This document shows, piece after piece, positions 9,718-20,692 of a stretch of DNA of 64,000 nt. Location of the stretch: positions 1,922,001 through 1,986,000 of the forward strand of contig NEEC01000012.1 of the NCBI GenBank assembly GCA_002189035.1. The letters run 5' to 3'. The DNA comes from Utricularia gibba. Lineage: Eukaryota > Streptophyta > Magnoliopsida > Lamiales > Lentibulariaceae. The position numbers and the translations under genes were made by a program. The notes under the pieces were generated by a model that did not search any database, was not told where the DNA came from, and saw nothing but the letters and a program-made list of their open reading frames with translations. Position 1 is the stretch's first letter; each line of letters opens with the position of its first letter.

Positions 9718-12251
9718 TTTCGATTCGAAGCTTCTGCGGACCGTTCCTTGAGTCTGCCCTACTTTTTGTACCGGTGTCTCCGAAGATGACACATCATTCA
9801 AAGTGAAAAGGGACGGACACAAGTCATCGTGACGGGAAAAATCGTAGGCCACTCTTCACATTTGTGGTTGATAGAGTGTCCAATCGTGTGCCCGGTCCCC
9901 CATTTCGGAAGGAGTAGAGTGGAAGTAACTTCCACCTGCCGCCTGCGCATCTCCTTCATCGACACCTCACAACATGCGATTAACACTTGTTTTATTTTTT
10001 AATATGATTGTAGTTAATATTTACGTCAGAAATCGATGTAATTTTTATCATCTACATTCAATATATTTCCTTGTTTTTTTTTAATTCGAATTGATACCAA
10101 AACTAAACTTATATTGGGCACACAAGTCATGCCATGAGTCAAACGCTTTGATACCAAATTTAAATTTAGTATTCCATAGATCGAATGAACGCACGTATGA
10201 AATTTAAGTACACAAAAAACATAAATTACATTAAAAAAAATTAGACTCAATTAATTACTAATGATTCATAATTTATTACATACTTGATTATATCATTTTA
10301 ATTTTTTCGATATATAATTGTACATTCTAACAAAGACCAATGCGCATCTACTTCATATGCCTCCTCTGATGGAAACGAGGACCACAATTCGCCAAACAGC
10401 ACTGAAATTAAAGCTCTGGAGGGGTGGGTCGTCAAGATCGCATTCCATGAGATGGACGGAGCATCGCCCTGGTCTTCACCTTCTTCATCTTCCCCAGCTC
10501 CACCTCGTGGTATTTTAAAATGCCTCAGTAGAGAAAATTGTTGATATATAGTTTTTACAAATATTAATTTTGTGAAATACCATGAAGCGATTTGTGAAAT
10601 AAATCTTGTCAACATATTTTTTATTTTAAATTTATATTATATGTCATTTGATTCTTATATATTATTTGAATTAAGTTCATTTTTTTTATTTTAAATTTAT
10701 ATTATATATCATGTAATTTTTAATTATTATTTATATGAGTTACATATTCTCTTTATTTTAAATTTATATTACGTATTATTTAATTGTTTAAAATATTTTG
10801 GATCAAATGTTTATTTGTTATATATTTAACTAATTATATTATAAGAAGTAAATGATATCTAAGAAGTCAATGATATAATTCTAATAAAATAACAAAAAGT
10901 ATTTCATAAACTACATCAAAATTAAAATATATCACCAACTACACCTGCTCCATTGTCGTCATCCCATAAAATAGATAGACACGTGGACGGTGCAGACGCA
11001 CTGCAATGTGGGTCCAATTTGTTTTTTTAGAGGGCCTGGGCCAATGGACCCAAAAGAGACATGAACGGGTGATCCCACTGGATTTTTTCATGTTGATTCC
11101 CATTGGAACAACTGCACACCTCAGGTTAAAAATGAGAAATGGGGATTCAGTCTACAGGCGCGTAAGATATAGAGAAGAATTTCAATTGCAAATGTTTTCT
11201 GACTTTCAGGTTATCTACTAATGTGATACATTTGCTTAAACTGCGTCAAAGCAAACGAACTTTTTCTGATGCTTGCATTTGAGTGCCGTATTTCTTTTTT
11301 GTGTGTGGAATGGAGTGATTTGGTAATAGAATTCATCCTCTCATCAGACATTTGTCTTGTAAAAGGGTAATCAATTTTTGAGATGGTTTATGTGTTTGCA
11401 GTGTGGGACAATGGTGTATATTTTCTTGGCACGTTTTCTCGACTGCTGGCACATTGTCTCCATTGCCAGAAGAAGTCGGTTGTTTTCATGAAAAGGTTGG
11501 CGTTCTCATGTTGGATTTTCTACATTATCTCCATTTGCATAAGCAATAGTGTTATATTTTAGCATATAGTTAAAAAGTCTTAAAAAAAGAAAGATCTAAG
11601 AATAGCTCGACATGAATTGTGTTTGATTCAAAATAACTTTTTGTTTGTGTGGTATTAATGCAAAACAAAGATAACATCAAATTTTATGTGAAAATCTCAA
11701 AGGAAAAAAAATATCGGTGAAATATCACTCAAAAATGAATGAATTCAATGAAATCCAATTACAATTACAAGTCACACTCATAAACTTAAATCACACATTC
11801 TAATTTTAGAATTCAACCTCTTATATCTTGTAAAGTAAGTTTAGTTCTCTAATGAAAAAGATGTAGCTGAACATCGACATATCAGCTACAGGATTGTTGA
11901 CAAATAGAAAACAATCAAATCGTTTGATTGCTTATCTTAAACATGAGTCACATTTGATGAATTGAAATGAAAATAAATGACATCAACTATAAAAATAATC
12001 TCACTTGATCTCTCATCAATATTTCAACAAATAGTTATCTTCATGAATTCCAACATCAAAAAGGTTGGGGTTTTCTCCTACTTCTGTTAATGTTCAACAA
12101 GATCTTTATCTTGCTTCTTTGAATTTGCTGCACTTGGTAGGAAATAAGAAGAAGAACAAGCAAGGTTGGAATCAGTTTGCTAATTTCATTTTTGATCGGA
12201 GAGTGACTATATCAAGATCTCTATTGCATAATCATGCTCAACATCACAAGT
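9718..12251. other. Spacer with a TRIM-like fragment and unassigned DNA
   Basis: The first 250 bp are upstream sequence of the reductase gene. A TRIM-like repeat lies at about 10080-10332. A GC-richer block at 10350-10510 has no recognisable protein. The stretch 10620-10920 is AT-rich. 11000-11560 looks like ordinary unique DNA without a supported gene. About 60 bp at 12184-12245 resemble 16377-16437, so a dispersed repeat is likely here. Confidence 0.5.
10080..10332 (-). mobile_element. TRIM-like LTR fragment with primer-binding site
   Basis: The minus strand starts TGTTAGAATGTACAAT at 10332 and resembles the LTRs at 13480-13650 and 13859-14024. It is followed by TGGTATCAAAGC (10145-10156), one base off the initiator tRNA-Met primer site. 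The next 60-70 bp resemble the interior of the 13480-14024 element. No second LTR is seen, so it is partial. Confidence 0.55.
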
Positions 12252-12545
12252 AGATCTTTCGGTGTTAAACAAGTACATGGCTTGTGGATGAGGTCCTGCA
12301 GTATTTCAAATCCATGAACACTGCGTATCACATTCAACCAGATCAAGAGATATACAATTGTCTTGTAGTCTTGTTGGGTTTTGCTAGTCGAGCCAACGAA
12401 GCATATCAGGTGATCGAAGCCATGCCATTTATGCCTGATGAATCCGTATGGGGAGTGTTAGGAGGAGACAACCCGATGAGATAGAAGAAGAAACAACTCC
12501 TGCACCCCAAGCCGAAAGGAGAAGGTTGAAATACCATTTATACCT

Positions 12546-13026
12546 GATAAAAAAATCGTTTTTTAATTCAACATGTTTAATTCATTTTTATTTTACAGTG
12601 TAATACTTTAATTTGTGTAAAATCCAATTAAAAAGTTTACAAACAAATTCATTTTATGACATTTCGTCCAAAAACTCATTGTAATTAACTGGCACAAATA
12701 TTACTTTCTTTTTTATTAAATAATTATGTATTCTTTTGAAATAAATCATAAAAATTTTTAAATTATATTATAAGTGAATATTAAAAGCATTAAAAATTGA
12801 GAAAATTCACTTGAAATATAATTTTTTTTAAAGTAATACATAATTACTTAACTAAAAAAAGAAAGTAAACCAAATTATATTTGTGACAGTTAATTTTGAC
12901 AAGTTTTTTTATCGGAATACCATAAAATGAGTTCACTAATAAACTTTTTAATTGAATTTTACACAATTTAAAGTGTTCAATTGAAAAATGAATGTACCTA
13001 ATGACTTAAAAAGCAATTTTTTCTTA
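12546..13026. mobile_element. Fold-back MITE, family copy 1
   Basis: Nearly the whole 480 bp is an imperfect palindrome. On the left are ATTCATTTTT, ACTTTAATTTGTGTAAAAT and CAATTAAAAAGTTTA; the same blocks occur on the right as reverse complements in reverse order. There is no coding capacity. It lies inside the PPR pseudogene. A related palindrome of equal length lies at 23358-23845. Exact ends and target duplication could not be fixed. Confidence 0.7.
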
Positions 13027-13479
13027 AATATTATAATATTTATTTTTACCTTTTGTAAGGATTGCTATTTTAAAATAGATGCAAATCTAGTAGGAGGAGC
13101 GGAGCACCTTGAATCTTGTGTTTTGCTGAGTTCTTCTCCCGGTTCAGGATAGGCCGAAGGAAGAAACCTTCTTTGCTGGAAAATGCCATCTCAATGCCTT
13201 TTCTGATATTCCACAACAAGCAACAAACTGGGCTAAATCAACCTCGAACCAGGTCTCAAACAAGCGACATACACAGGGAGCCCTTCTCGGAGCCTGTAAA
13301 GCGCACAAGCGTGCCGAGCTGGGGGAAATAGCTTCAACTATAGTGCTGGATTTGAAGCCAAATATTTCACAAACTTATATGGCAGTGTCAAACATTGATG
13401 CAGATGATGGGAAGTGGGAAGACTTTGCGGGAGTAAGAAAACTATTGATCTGTTCATAGTTGAAGATCACCTGAGTTGT

Positions 13480-14024
13480 TGAAATTCATGATCTGATGGA
13501 TTGGATGAACACATATGAAACTTAAGTATACAAAAAATGTGGATTACAATAGAAAAGATTAAACTTAATAAATTAATTGTGATATGTAATTTCTTATATA
13601 CTTTAATTATTCCACTTTTATTTTTAAATATGGTATTTTGTATTCTAACAACTGCTATCAAGTTGAACTAGTCTTTGATCTAGTTAAAAAAAATTTTTTG
13701 TCTGATTGTAGATAGTGTTCATATCATAGATCGATCTAATTTTTTTGTCGTTTAAGTTAAATGCATCTCATTATTCTTTTTTTTAACCAAAATTCAGACA
13801 AGAACGAAACATATCTTGGCCATCCAAGTCGGCAAAAGTAAATGCTCTGATATCATATTGAAATTTAGGATTCGATGAATTGGACGAACACATGTGAAAC
13901 ACACGTATACAATAAATGTGGATCATTAAAAGATTAAGCGCAATTGATTATTTATGATCTATAGTTTCTTATATAATTATCTATTTTAATTTTATTTTTC
14001 AATATAGTATTGTATATTCTAACA
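13480..14024 (-). mobile_element. TRIM-like miniature LTR retrotransposon, 545 bp
   Basis: Two similar direct repeats (13480-13650, about 171 bp, and 13859-14024, about 166 bp) have TG/CA ends on the minus strand (TGTTAGAATA ... ATTTCA). They flank a 208-bp interior without coding capacity. Three bases inside the right-hand (5') LTR is TGATATCAGAGC (13844-13855), one mismatch from the initiator tRNA-Met primer site. Size and layout fit a terminal-repeat retrotransposon in miniature. It interrupts the 3' end of the PPR pseudogene. No target duplication is preserved. Confidence 0.7.
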
Positions 14025-14160
14025 CGATTAAGCGAGGAAGACATACAGTCATTGATAATATTATGTGGACTAGAGGGAACTTGAAGATGAATAGAATGAT
14101 CATCTCTAACTGGATTTGATCACAGTATTTTTACCATATTTAAGAGAGGGATCCAATAAC

Positions 14161-14627
14161 ATCAGAAATGCAGGTCAGTAAATCTCAAATTCGTCATTCA
14201 CTTTTCTCACATGGTTCCTGAAAGATGAGTAGCCGTACAATGTGATACTTTTCATTTTCAAAATGAAGTAATGCACCTACTTCAACACAGACAAAGAAAC
14301 CCGTCCCTGGCATTCCAGAGAAAAAGGGCATTCATTTTTGTTGCTGCCAGTTGTGGTGGTGATGACATGAGTAGTTGCACCTACCTAGTGCAATGTCAAG
14401 TTTCATTCAATAGAGAAATCATCCAATAAGTTTGTGAAAATTTAACTGAAGATCAGAAAAGCAAATGAGTGATTTGATAATGGAAGCTTGCAATGCACAG
14501 TTAACTGAAGCCATTAATGACCACATCGTTCTTATTCTCAAAGAGCATCAGTGAAAAGTAATGAAACTTGCAGCACATTTTCCTTATTCATAATGGAAGC
14601 TTGCAAGACTGATTCGGGGTCCAAGGG
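14161..14627. other. Spacer shared with the 29.2-29.44 kb region
   Basis: Contains no gene. Parts match 29180-29440 in order (GGGATCCAATAAC, AATTCAGGTCAGTAAAT, CTTATTCATAATGG), so it belongs to the duplicated PPR/DUF538 segment. The last 100 bp are probably the 3' UTR of the DUF538 gene. Confidence 0.65.
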
Positions 14628-15170
14628 CTAAGCCTCCTCCACCCCCACGGCGGCTCCGGTGTTCATCTTTTTTTCCAGTGGTACTTCGACACCCTCCTGC
14701 TTCTCTTCATCACCAGCATCGACAGGCAATAGAGCGTTCTCCTCCTCCTTGTCGAGCTGAAAGGCCTCTACCGGGAAAGAGCGCGACAACCCAGCCGCCC
14801 GAAAGTGTATTTTCCCGGTCGGGGGATCATCGACGTCGATCCCGGTGAGAGTTATCCAAAGGAACATCTCCTTGGTCTTCACCCCGGTGAGTTTCTTGAT
14901 CTTCCCCGGCTCGACGTAGGCCGTGACCTCCCTAGCATACTGCGCTACCCGGTCGACTTTTTCGAAACGGTGCTGGGATTTCTCCCTCTGGATGAGCCAC
15001 ACGAAGCCGGTTTCCTTGATGTAGCCGGTCTCCTCGATGTCCTTGAGAGGGAGGAGACCCTCGGGAAGGCCGACTTCGGAGAGAAGGAATCGAGACCTCT
15101 CCCTGCAGATGGCGTCGCCGTGGTAGAGCTCCGAGGCGGCGGCCCTCATGTCGTCGGTGATCTTGGACAT
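14628..15170 (-). CDS. DUF538 family protein
   Basis: A single-exon frame of 180 residues. The family block from MSKITDDMRAAASELYHGD through LLPLKDIEETGYIKETGFVWL to AYVEPGKIKKLTGVKTKEMFLWI and IHFRAAGLSRSFPVEAF fits DUF538 (Pfam PF04398) throughout. The acidic tail ends in AVGVEEA. There is no signal peptide, unlike some family members. Members respond to stress and have been linked to chlorophyll or bacterial cell-wall hydrolysis, but their biochemistry is not settled. The upstream region has a TATACATA-like box near 15222. A worn C-terminal copy lies at 29442-29653, so this is the surviving member of a duplicated pair. Confidence 0.9.
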   Translation of the reverse strand: MSKITDDMRAAASELYHGDAICRERSRFLLSEVGLPEGLLPLKDIEETGYIKETGFVWLIQREKSQHRFEKVDRVAQYAREVTAYVEPGKIKKLTGVKTKEMFLWITLTGIDVDDPPTGKIHFRAAGLSRSFPVEAFQLDKEEENALLPVDAGDEEKQEGVEVPLEKKMNTGAAVGVEEA

Positions 15171-17107
15171 GGTGGTGGAGAGTGGTGGAAGAAAACAAAA
15201 CAGTGAGTGAAGTGTGTGTTGTGTATGTATAGGGATGCTGGAGGGAAATTGGTTGCCATTTATTTAGTATCACACTGACTGAACAAATTTAGGCTGTAAT
15301 GTAACATAAGATTTGATTGTCACCCGCTATTATTATTATTCATTATTTATTTTTCACAAATAAATAATATTTTATTTTATTTTTTTCACAAATAACTTCA
15401 ATATTAAAAAGATCCATAAATCAGAGATGATAATGTTTGATGTTTGAGGTGGTTGAAGGATTAATGATAGGGAATGGTATTTATTTCTGGTGTGAAATGG
15501 ACAGGTACCATTTTTGGTAGAAAGACAAGAAACACACATTTATTTATTTTTAATAAATGTTATTTACCACATTACTAGAAATTCAGGTTATTTACTTACC
15601 TGCAGCAATGTGATAGGATTATTTGGCAATTAATAGGATTCTTCCTCTCATCATAAGATGGATTATTTATTAATCTGTATTATTTATATTTAGAAAAATA
15701 AATTATTTTTAATTTAACTGGTACCAAAAATATTTTTTAAATTTTTATTGAATACAAGTTAAAATTAAAAAATATTGTATTTTCTTTTTAAATCTATTTT
15801 TATTTCAATATTTTTTTTAAAAAATAATACTCTCAATTTTATTTTTATAAAAAAATTATTCAAATTTTATTTCACACACTGCATTTAAATATACAAATAT
15901 ATATGGTTCGATTGGCATTAGCTTCTTTTTCATCTTTGTTTGTTGCTCGCATGGGAACAGGCAAAAGTGGAGTGTCATGTACAAATGTGTCCACTCTTTC
16001 ATTCTCTCACATACATTTGAATAAATTTTTTTTAATTAAAGATATCCATTTTTGTCACACCCGTTTGGCAAAGGAATTGAATGCTCACTCCTTTTTCATT
16101 AATATGAATTTTTATAAAGGGAAGTATAAATAGAGGCACTAATATGTTGCATATTTAAAATCTAAGCTTCAGAACAAGTCATTATTTGAGATCTTCTCCA
16201 AAAGCAATGACTTGAGTAAATCTTTCCAAAAAATATGGTAAGCACATGACTGACTTTATTAAGATATTATTATGTGATTCGTATATTTCTATGTAGAAAC
16301 GTTAATCTCCTTATGGACCCTTGATGACATTGGTCCCCATTATTTTGGATAATTATAAAATTAAAATTTCAATTATTTCATTTTTGATCTTATACTGACA
16401 ATATCAAGATCTCAATTACGAGATTATGCTCACCTTCAAAATATACAGAATGAAATTTTTTAGATAGATTGTCAGACTTTGGTTGAGAAGAAGCATAAAA
16501 CATCTCCAACTATTGCCAGGTAACTGGAGATCTTTTTGAGTCATCTGATGCTCACATGAAGTATTGATGTTGAATTTCGAAATATAGATGACAAGTAAGA
16601 AAAGCGGAGCAAAAAATCAAATCGCGTATAATATGCGTAAATGAGGTTGCAGGGGGTATTCTAGTCATTTCCTTCAGAACCCTTATATATATATATATAT
16701 ATTCTATGTTTCCACTTTTAGAATACCAATTCTTCCATTCGGTGCCTTTCCTGCACAGGACGACACTCGGCTACACCAGCGTGCACCTGGACCCAGAAAT
16801 TGTTGTAAACCGAATACTAAAAATGAGAAATGATCGAAATTTTAGGCATGTAAGCACACTATCTTGAAGTATTTCTTGATCTCTTAGAATTAAAGAAACT
16901 CTTCCATAACATGATATCGATTTAAAAATCAATTGAATATATATAATCTAATGTTAATGTAGTTGAAGCAAAATGAGACAACCGCTCGCCGCTACGCACT
17001 CACCCAAGTCTCCCAATTTCATGTGTCCCGTCTAGTTCTGCACTCGGTACCGAGCTTGTTACACACGGCACTGAGACCTGTTTTAAGTTCATCATCACCC
17101 AAAGTAG
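15171..17107. other. AT-rich spacer with an orphan promoter-like block
   Basis: Mostly AT-rich DNA with poly-T and poly-A runs. A well-formed TATAAATAG box lies at 16125-16133, but I see no convincing gene after it. A (TA)n run lies at about 16684-16703. Part of 16377-16437 resembles 12184-12245. 16740-16800 and 16980-17080 are more GC-rich but code for nothing I recognise. Confidence 0.5.
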
Positions 17108-17297
17108 TACACACAATATAAAGGGCAACAGAACACACAGGTGGAATACTAAACTTGATAGTAACGGCCATCCAATTTCTTTATGCCATAATCCAATTGA
17201 ATATTTTTTTTAAAAAAAAAACATGTTTACTCAATCTTGTAACTAAATCCAAAATAGTCACACTTCTTACATTTGGTTTCAACAAACACATGCAATC
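17108..17297 (-). pseudogene. Relic of bS6m exon 1
   Basis: Reads as a damaged copy of 55110-55300, the first exon of the organellar ribosomal protein bS6 gene. Shared blocks include GATAGTAACGGCCATCCAA, CAATCTTGTAACTA and TTACATTTGGTTTCAACAAA. About 30 bases in the middle are missing and stops are present. It sits just 3' of CAPZA copy 1, so CAPZA and bS6m were neighbours before the duplication. Confidence 0.8.
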
Positions 17298-17567
17298 CTG
17301 AAGATATATTTGAACATAAGCTTAAACATGTTGGAGGGAGCTTGCTCAAGACTAAAACTCACATTCAAATCAACTTCTAAAACCGATGACGTCATTCGTA
17401 CAAGAACAAAGGAACATGATGCAAACGAAAGAAGAGGGCATTGAAGCAAATGTGAGAATTCACTCATAATCAGAAAAATGGAACAGGTGCACAACAAAGC
17501 AAGCAACATATTAAATGAGAATAATGAAGGCCCGTGAAGAAGTATCTTGTGTAGTAATCATCGAAGA

Positions 17568-20500
17568 TCACTTGCTATCACTATAATCAAGTCCCAAGTT
17601 CTTTTTCATATCTTTAGAGAGACTGAACTGCAGGGTGTTATGCCATGGGAATAGCGTACGTGTTACAGGGAGTTTCCGTCGGAGGTCCTACAATAGTCGA
17701 ACAAGTGATAACAATCAAAAGACTAAGCAAGCACTTTGATGCTATGCTTTGAGGGGGGTGAGGATACTTGAAACATTGAAAACGAGAATATGTTGCAGAA
17801 AAACTAGAATAAAAATTTGAAGAAATTAGAGAAATATATGTTGATGAAAATTGATTTGTACATAAACTGAATCTATATATTGAACATGCATAAATCAATG
17901 GAAATACCTTGAAGGTTGTGTCTGGTAATTTGGAGTAGGAAGCCTAAAAATAAAACCATGCTGAGTAATTTAGAAAATTAACACTAACTTCAATATAATG
18001 CATAGGAGGATTACGACACCTGAAGGTAATTTAGATATTCTGTCTCGTGGTGACGAATTATATTAGTCAATGAAACTGCAGAATCATTGGGTGACTGAAA
18101 AATAACTAATCATTAACATTTTATTGATGAAAAAGTATACTAAGAAAGTAAAAATGCACTCAAATGCACCAAGATCTATCTTATATTAATATTTATCAAT
18201 ATCCAAATCCTGCAGAGGATAAATTCATACAGATTCCAATTACCTGAAGTATGGTTGAATCTTTGCACATTTTCTTTGTATCTAACTGCACATTACCCTC
18301 CTCAAAATAGTGAGCCTCTACCTGATTCAAACATATGGCATGTCATATTAAATCAAAGAGTATATATGATAATCATTAAACAATATAAACATAATTTTAA
18401 CCAAATGATTAAAGACACTACCAACAAATAAGGTATTTACCATCAGCTTGCCAGTTAATTCTATAATTTGTAAGTCATCATTGAACTTAATAACCCACGT
18501 AGACAACCAGCTACCATTGCTGAAAAAAATAAGATGGGATGCTGAAAATAGTTATACATTGAAACTACAAGTTATCTCCAAAAGAAAAAAGAACACAAAA
18601 TAAACATCCAAGAAATCATATTAGGTCGCTAACTCTAATCAAATACTTTATCTTGAAAAAAAAATTCAAAAAATCACAAATATAAATTATTTCAACACAT
18701 GCAGCATACCAAAAATTCTGAGGACTATTTTTAATGGAAGAAATCACGACAACAAGCTCAAACTCTGAGCCTCCTTCATCCCCTTCTTTTTCACTGGTAC
18801 AATACACACAACTTACACCCTTGGGATATGCTTCAACAACATACTTTATGATTTCAGCATCTAAGGCCCCCCTGCCAAATAGACCAATAATCATAGAAGA
18901 AAATCAAAATAAATTTGGGATATCCAAAGAAAACGAGAAAAAAACAATTCATAAATTTATTTGATAGAAATTTTATTAAACAAATGTTATCTTTCAATAT
19001 GATCAGAAAATGAAGCAAATACATTTCAAATACTGAGGCAAAAAAGAAAAGTTATCCCAAGTACATCCAGATGAAATTTCAAAAAAGTTTATGATTTGAT
19101 TTCACTATTTCAATAATTTATAATCAACAATTCCAGAATCTCGAGAAGTCTTAAAAAAAATCATTCATGAGAGAAAAAAATAGCAAACACAAAAATATCA
19201 AAAACCATATTTTCATCACAAAAAAATAGTAAAAATACCGATATTCCTCAACATATGAAGAAGAAAGCTCTTCATCAGTCGCTACTCTTGTAGATTCACA
19301 TACCTGAATAAGTAAGCACCATGTTTTAATAAAAATACAATATAACTTGGTATCTAATACTACCAAGCAAGCGGCACCTCAACAAGATGATGCAACAAAC
19401 CCAAGTTTTATCAAAATTCATCAATCTCTTATTAAATGTGTCAAGAAAAGAAAAAGCAAGTGAAAGTTTTAAAAAATTCAAAAACATCTGTTTGCTTATT
19501 CCCAAGCAACGAGCATCTAACTTTAAGAAATGGGTTATAGTTGAATCTCAAAAATAATTACAAATTAACAACACGTATGCTATAAAATTTACTGACTTGG
19601 ACAAATGGCTCACACTAGAAATCAGACAACCTTCTATGAATTTCTCAAAGATCACGGCAACCAGAAAAAAAATGTCCATATTTTTAGTGAAAATCTAAGC
19701 TTAAAATCCAAAAAATGGATGAAAATGAATTTATTCATGAACTATGCACATGCTACCATGAATAGGAAAAAACCAAGTTCACCTGTTTAACATGGTTAAC
19801 TATTGCAACTTGGGTAGTCCTTGGATCAAGATATTCGTTCTCAACAATCTCATTGTATGATGTAATCAAAACCTATAACGAAATATAAACTTTAATGATA
19901 TAAAATCCAAGAGAATTGATGCAACAATGCAACATTAGTCACCAAACTTAAAATATAATGACAATTACATAATTAACAAAAATTTTGTAGGTAACAAAGT
20001 AGTAGCTTAAAAATATTTGTGCAAACCAACATAATCACAATAAAAAAAACATAGAATAAATTTCTCATCAATTACAAGTTGTCGATTTCTCTAGGGATCT
20101 GATCTTCTTATATGTTAGCTACAAAACTAATAACTGTAAATTAAAAAGATACCATGCATATGGCAGATAAGATATATTCTCTCTGTAAACAATTTTAAAA
20201 AACTGTCAAACAGCTATAACAAAGATAGTACAGAAAGCAATAGAAATAAGAAGAACAACCTTTCACGCTTTCAATAAACATGTAGTTTCAAATTACCTCA
20301 CCGGTTCTATCAGGAAACTCAAGACAGATCATATGAGCCTTATTGTATATCGGAAATGCCTCTGCCGCAGCAGCTTCAAACAGCTTCTCATCCCTCAAAA
20401 GCTCCCTTACATCTGCATTTTCAAGAAAATGACTTATAAATCCATTATTGAGGCTTCAATTGTGAGCACAAAAGCAAATTGCAAACCTTTAGCGACATAA

Positions 20501-20592
20501 GAAATTTCACCAGCAGGAGAATTTAACAAAAACCATTTTGCGAATTCGATCTTCTGCTCATTAGTGACTTCCAACGCAGATTCTTCCTCCAT
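17568..20592 (-). CDS. CPA: F-actin capping protein subunit alpha (copy 1, intact)
   Basis: Ten exons with GT/AG borders and unbroken frame: 20487-20592, 20297-20412, 19783-19872, 19239-19303, 18710-18871, 18441-18519, 18244-18321, 18020-18094, 17908-17943 and 17568-17687, giving 308 residues, the normal plant length. CAPZA pairs with the beta subunit and caps barbed ends of actin filaments in the cytoplasm. Diagnostic blocks are KWFLLNSPAGEISYVAKDV near the start, NEYLDPRTTQVA, EAYPKGVSCVYC, HYFEEGNVQLD, and the C-terminal LRRKLPVTRTLFPWHNTLQF signature followed by the actin-binding tail. It is the only copy in the window with an open frame. The MED15-like frame ends about 100 bp upstream on the same strand, so the promoter space is very short. 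Confidence 0.95.
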
Positions 20593-20692
20593 GATCTAAC
20601 AAACAAATTCAAGGATTTGAAAAAAAAAAGTGCACACTTTTAAATCCACGAATTATTTGGATTAAATTCTTCTTTTCAAAATTAATATATTA

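Larger units (their letters stand above)
12252..14160 (+). pseudogene. Decayed PPR gene, paralogue of the gene at 27119
   Basis: Short blocks in the right order match the intact PPR gene on the right. 12252-12290 matches the start region of that gene, then jumps straight to its LVDEGLQYFKSM block, implying a deletion of about 1.4 kb. 12290-12460 encodes a worn helical repeat ending EAMPFMPDESVWG. The match resumes at 13278 (GACKAHKRAELG block) and goes to about 13445. It resumes again at 14025 (SQEDIQ block) and into the 3' flank. The gaps hold a fold-back MITE (12546-13026), unidentified DNA (13030-13275) and a TRIM-like element (13480-14024). Stops and indels make it non-functional. Confidence 0.88.

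Noticed and set aside
10298-10615. 105-residue minus-strand frame in a GC-richer block
   Set aside because: Acidic low-complexity sequence without a known domain; partly overlaps the TRIM-like repeat.
14805-15206. 133-residue plus-strand open frame
   Set aside because: It is antisense to the intact DUF538 gene; GC-rich coding DNA often leaves the opposite strand open.
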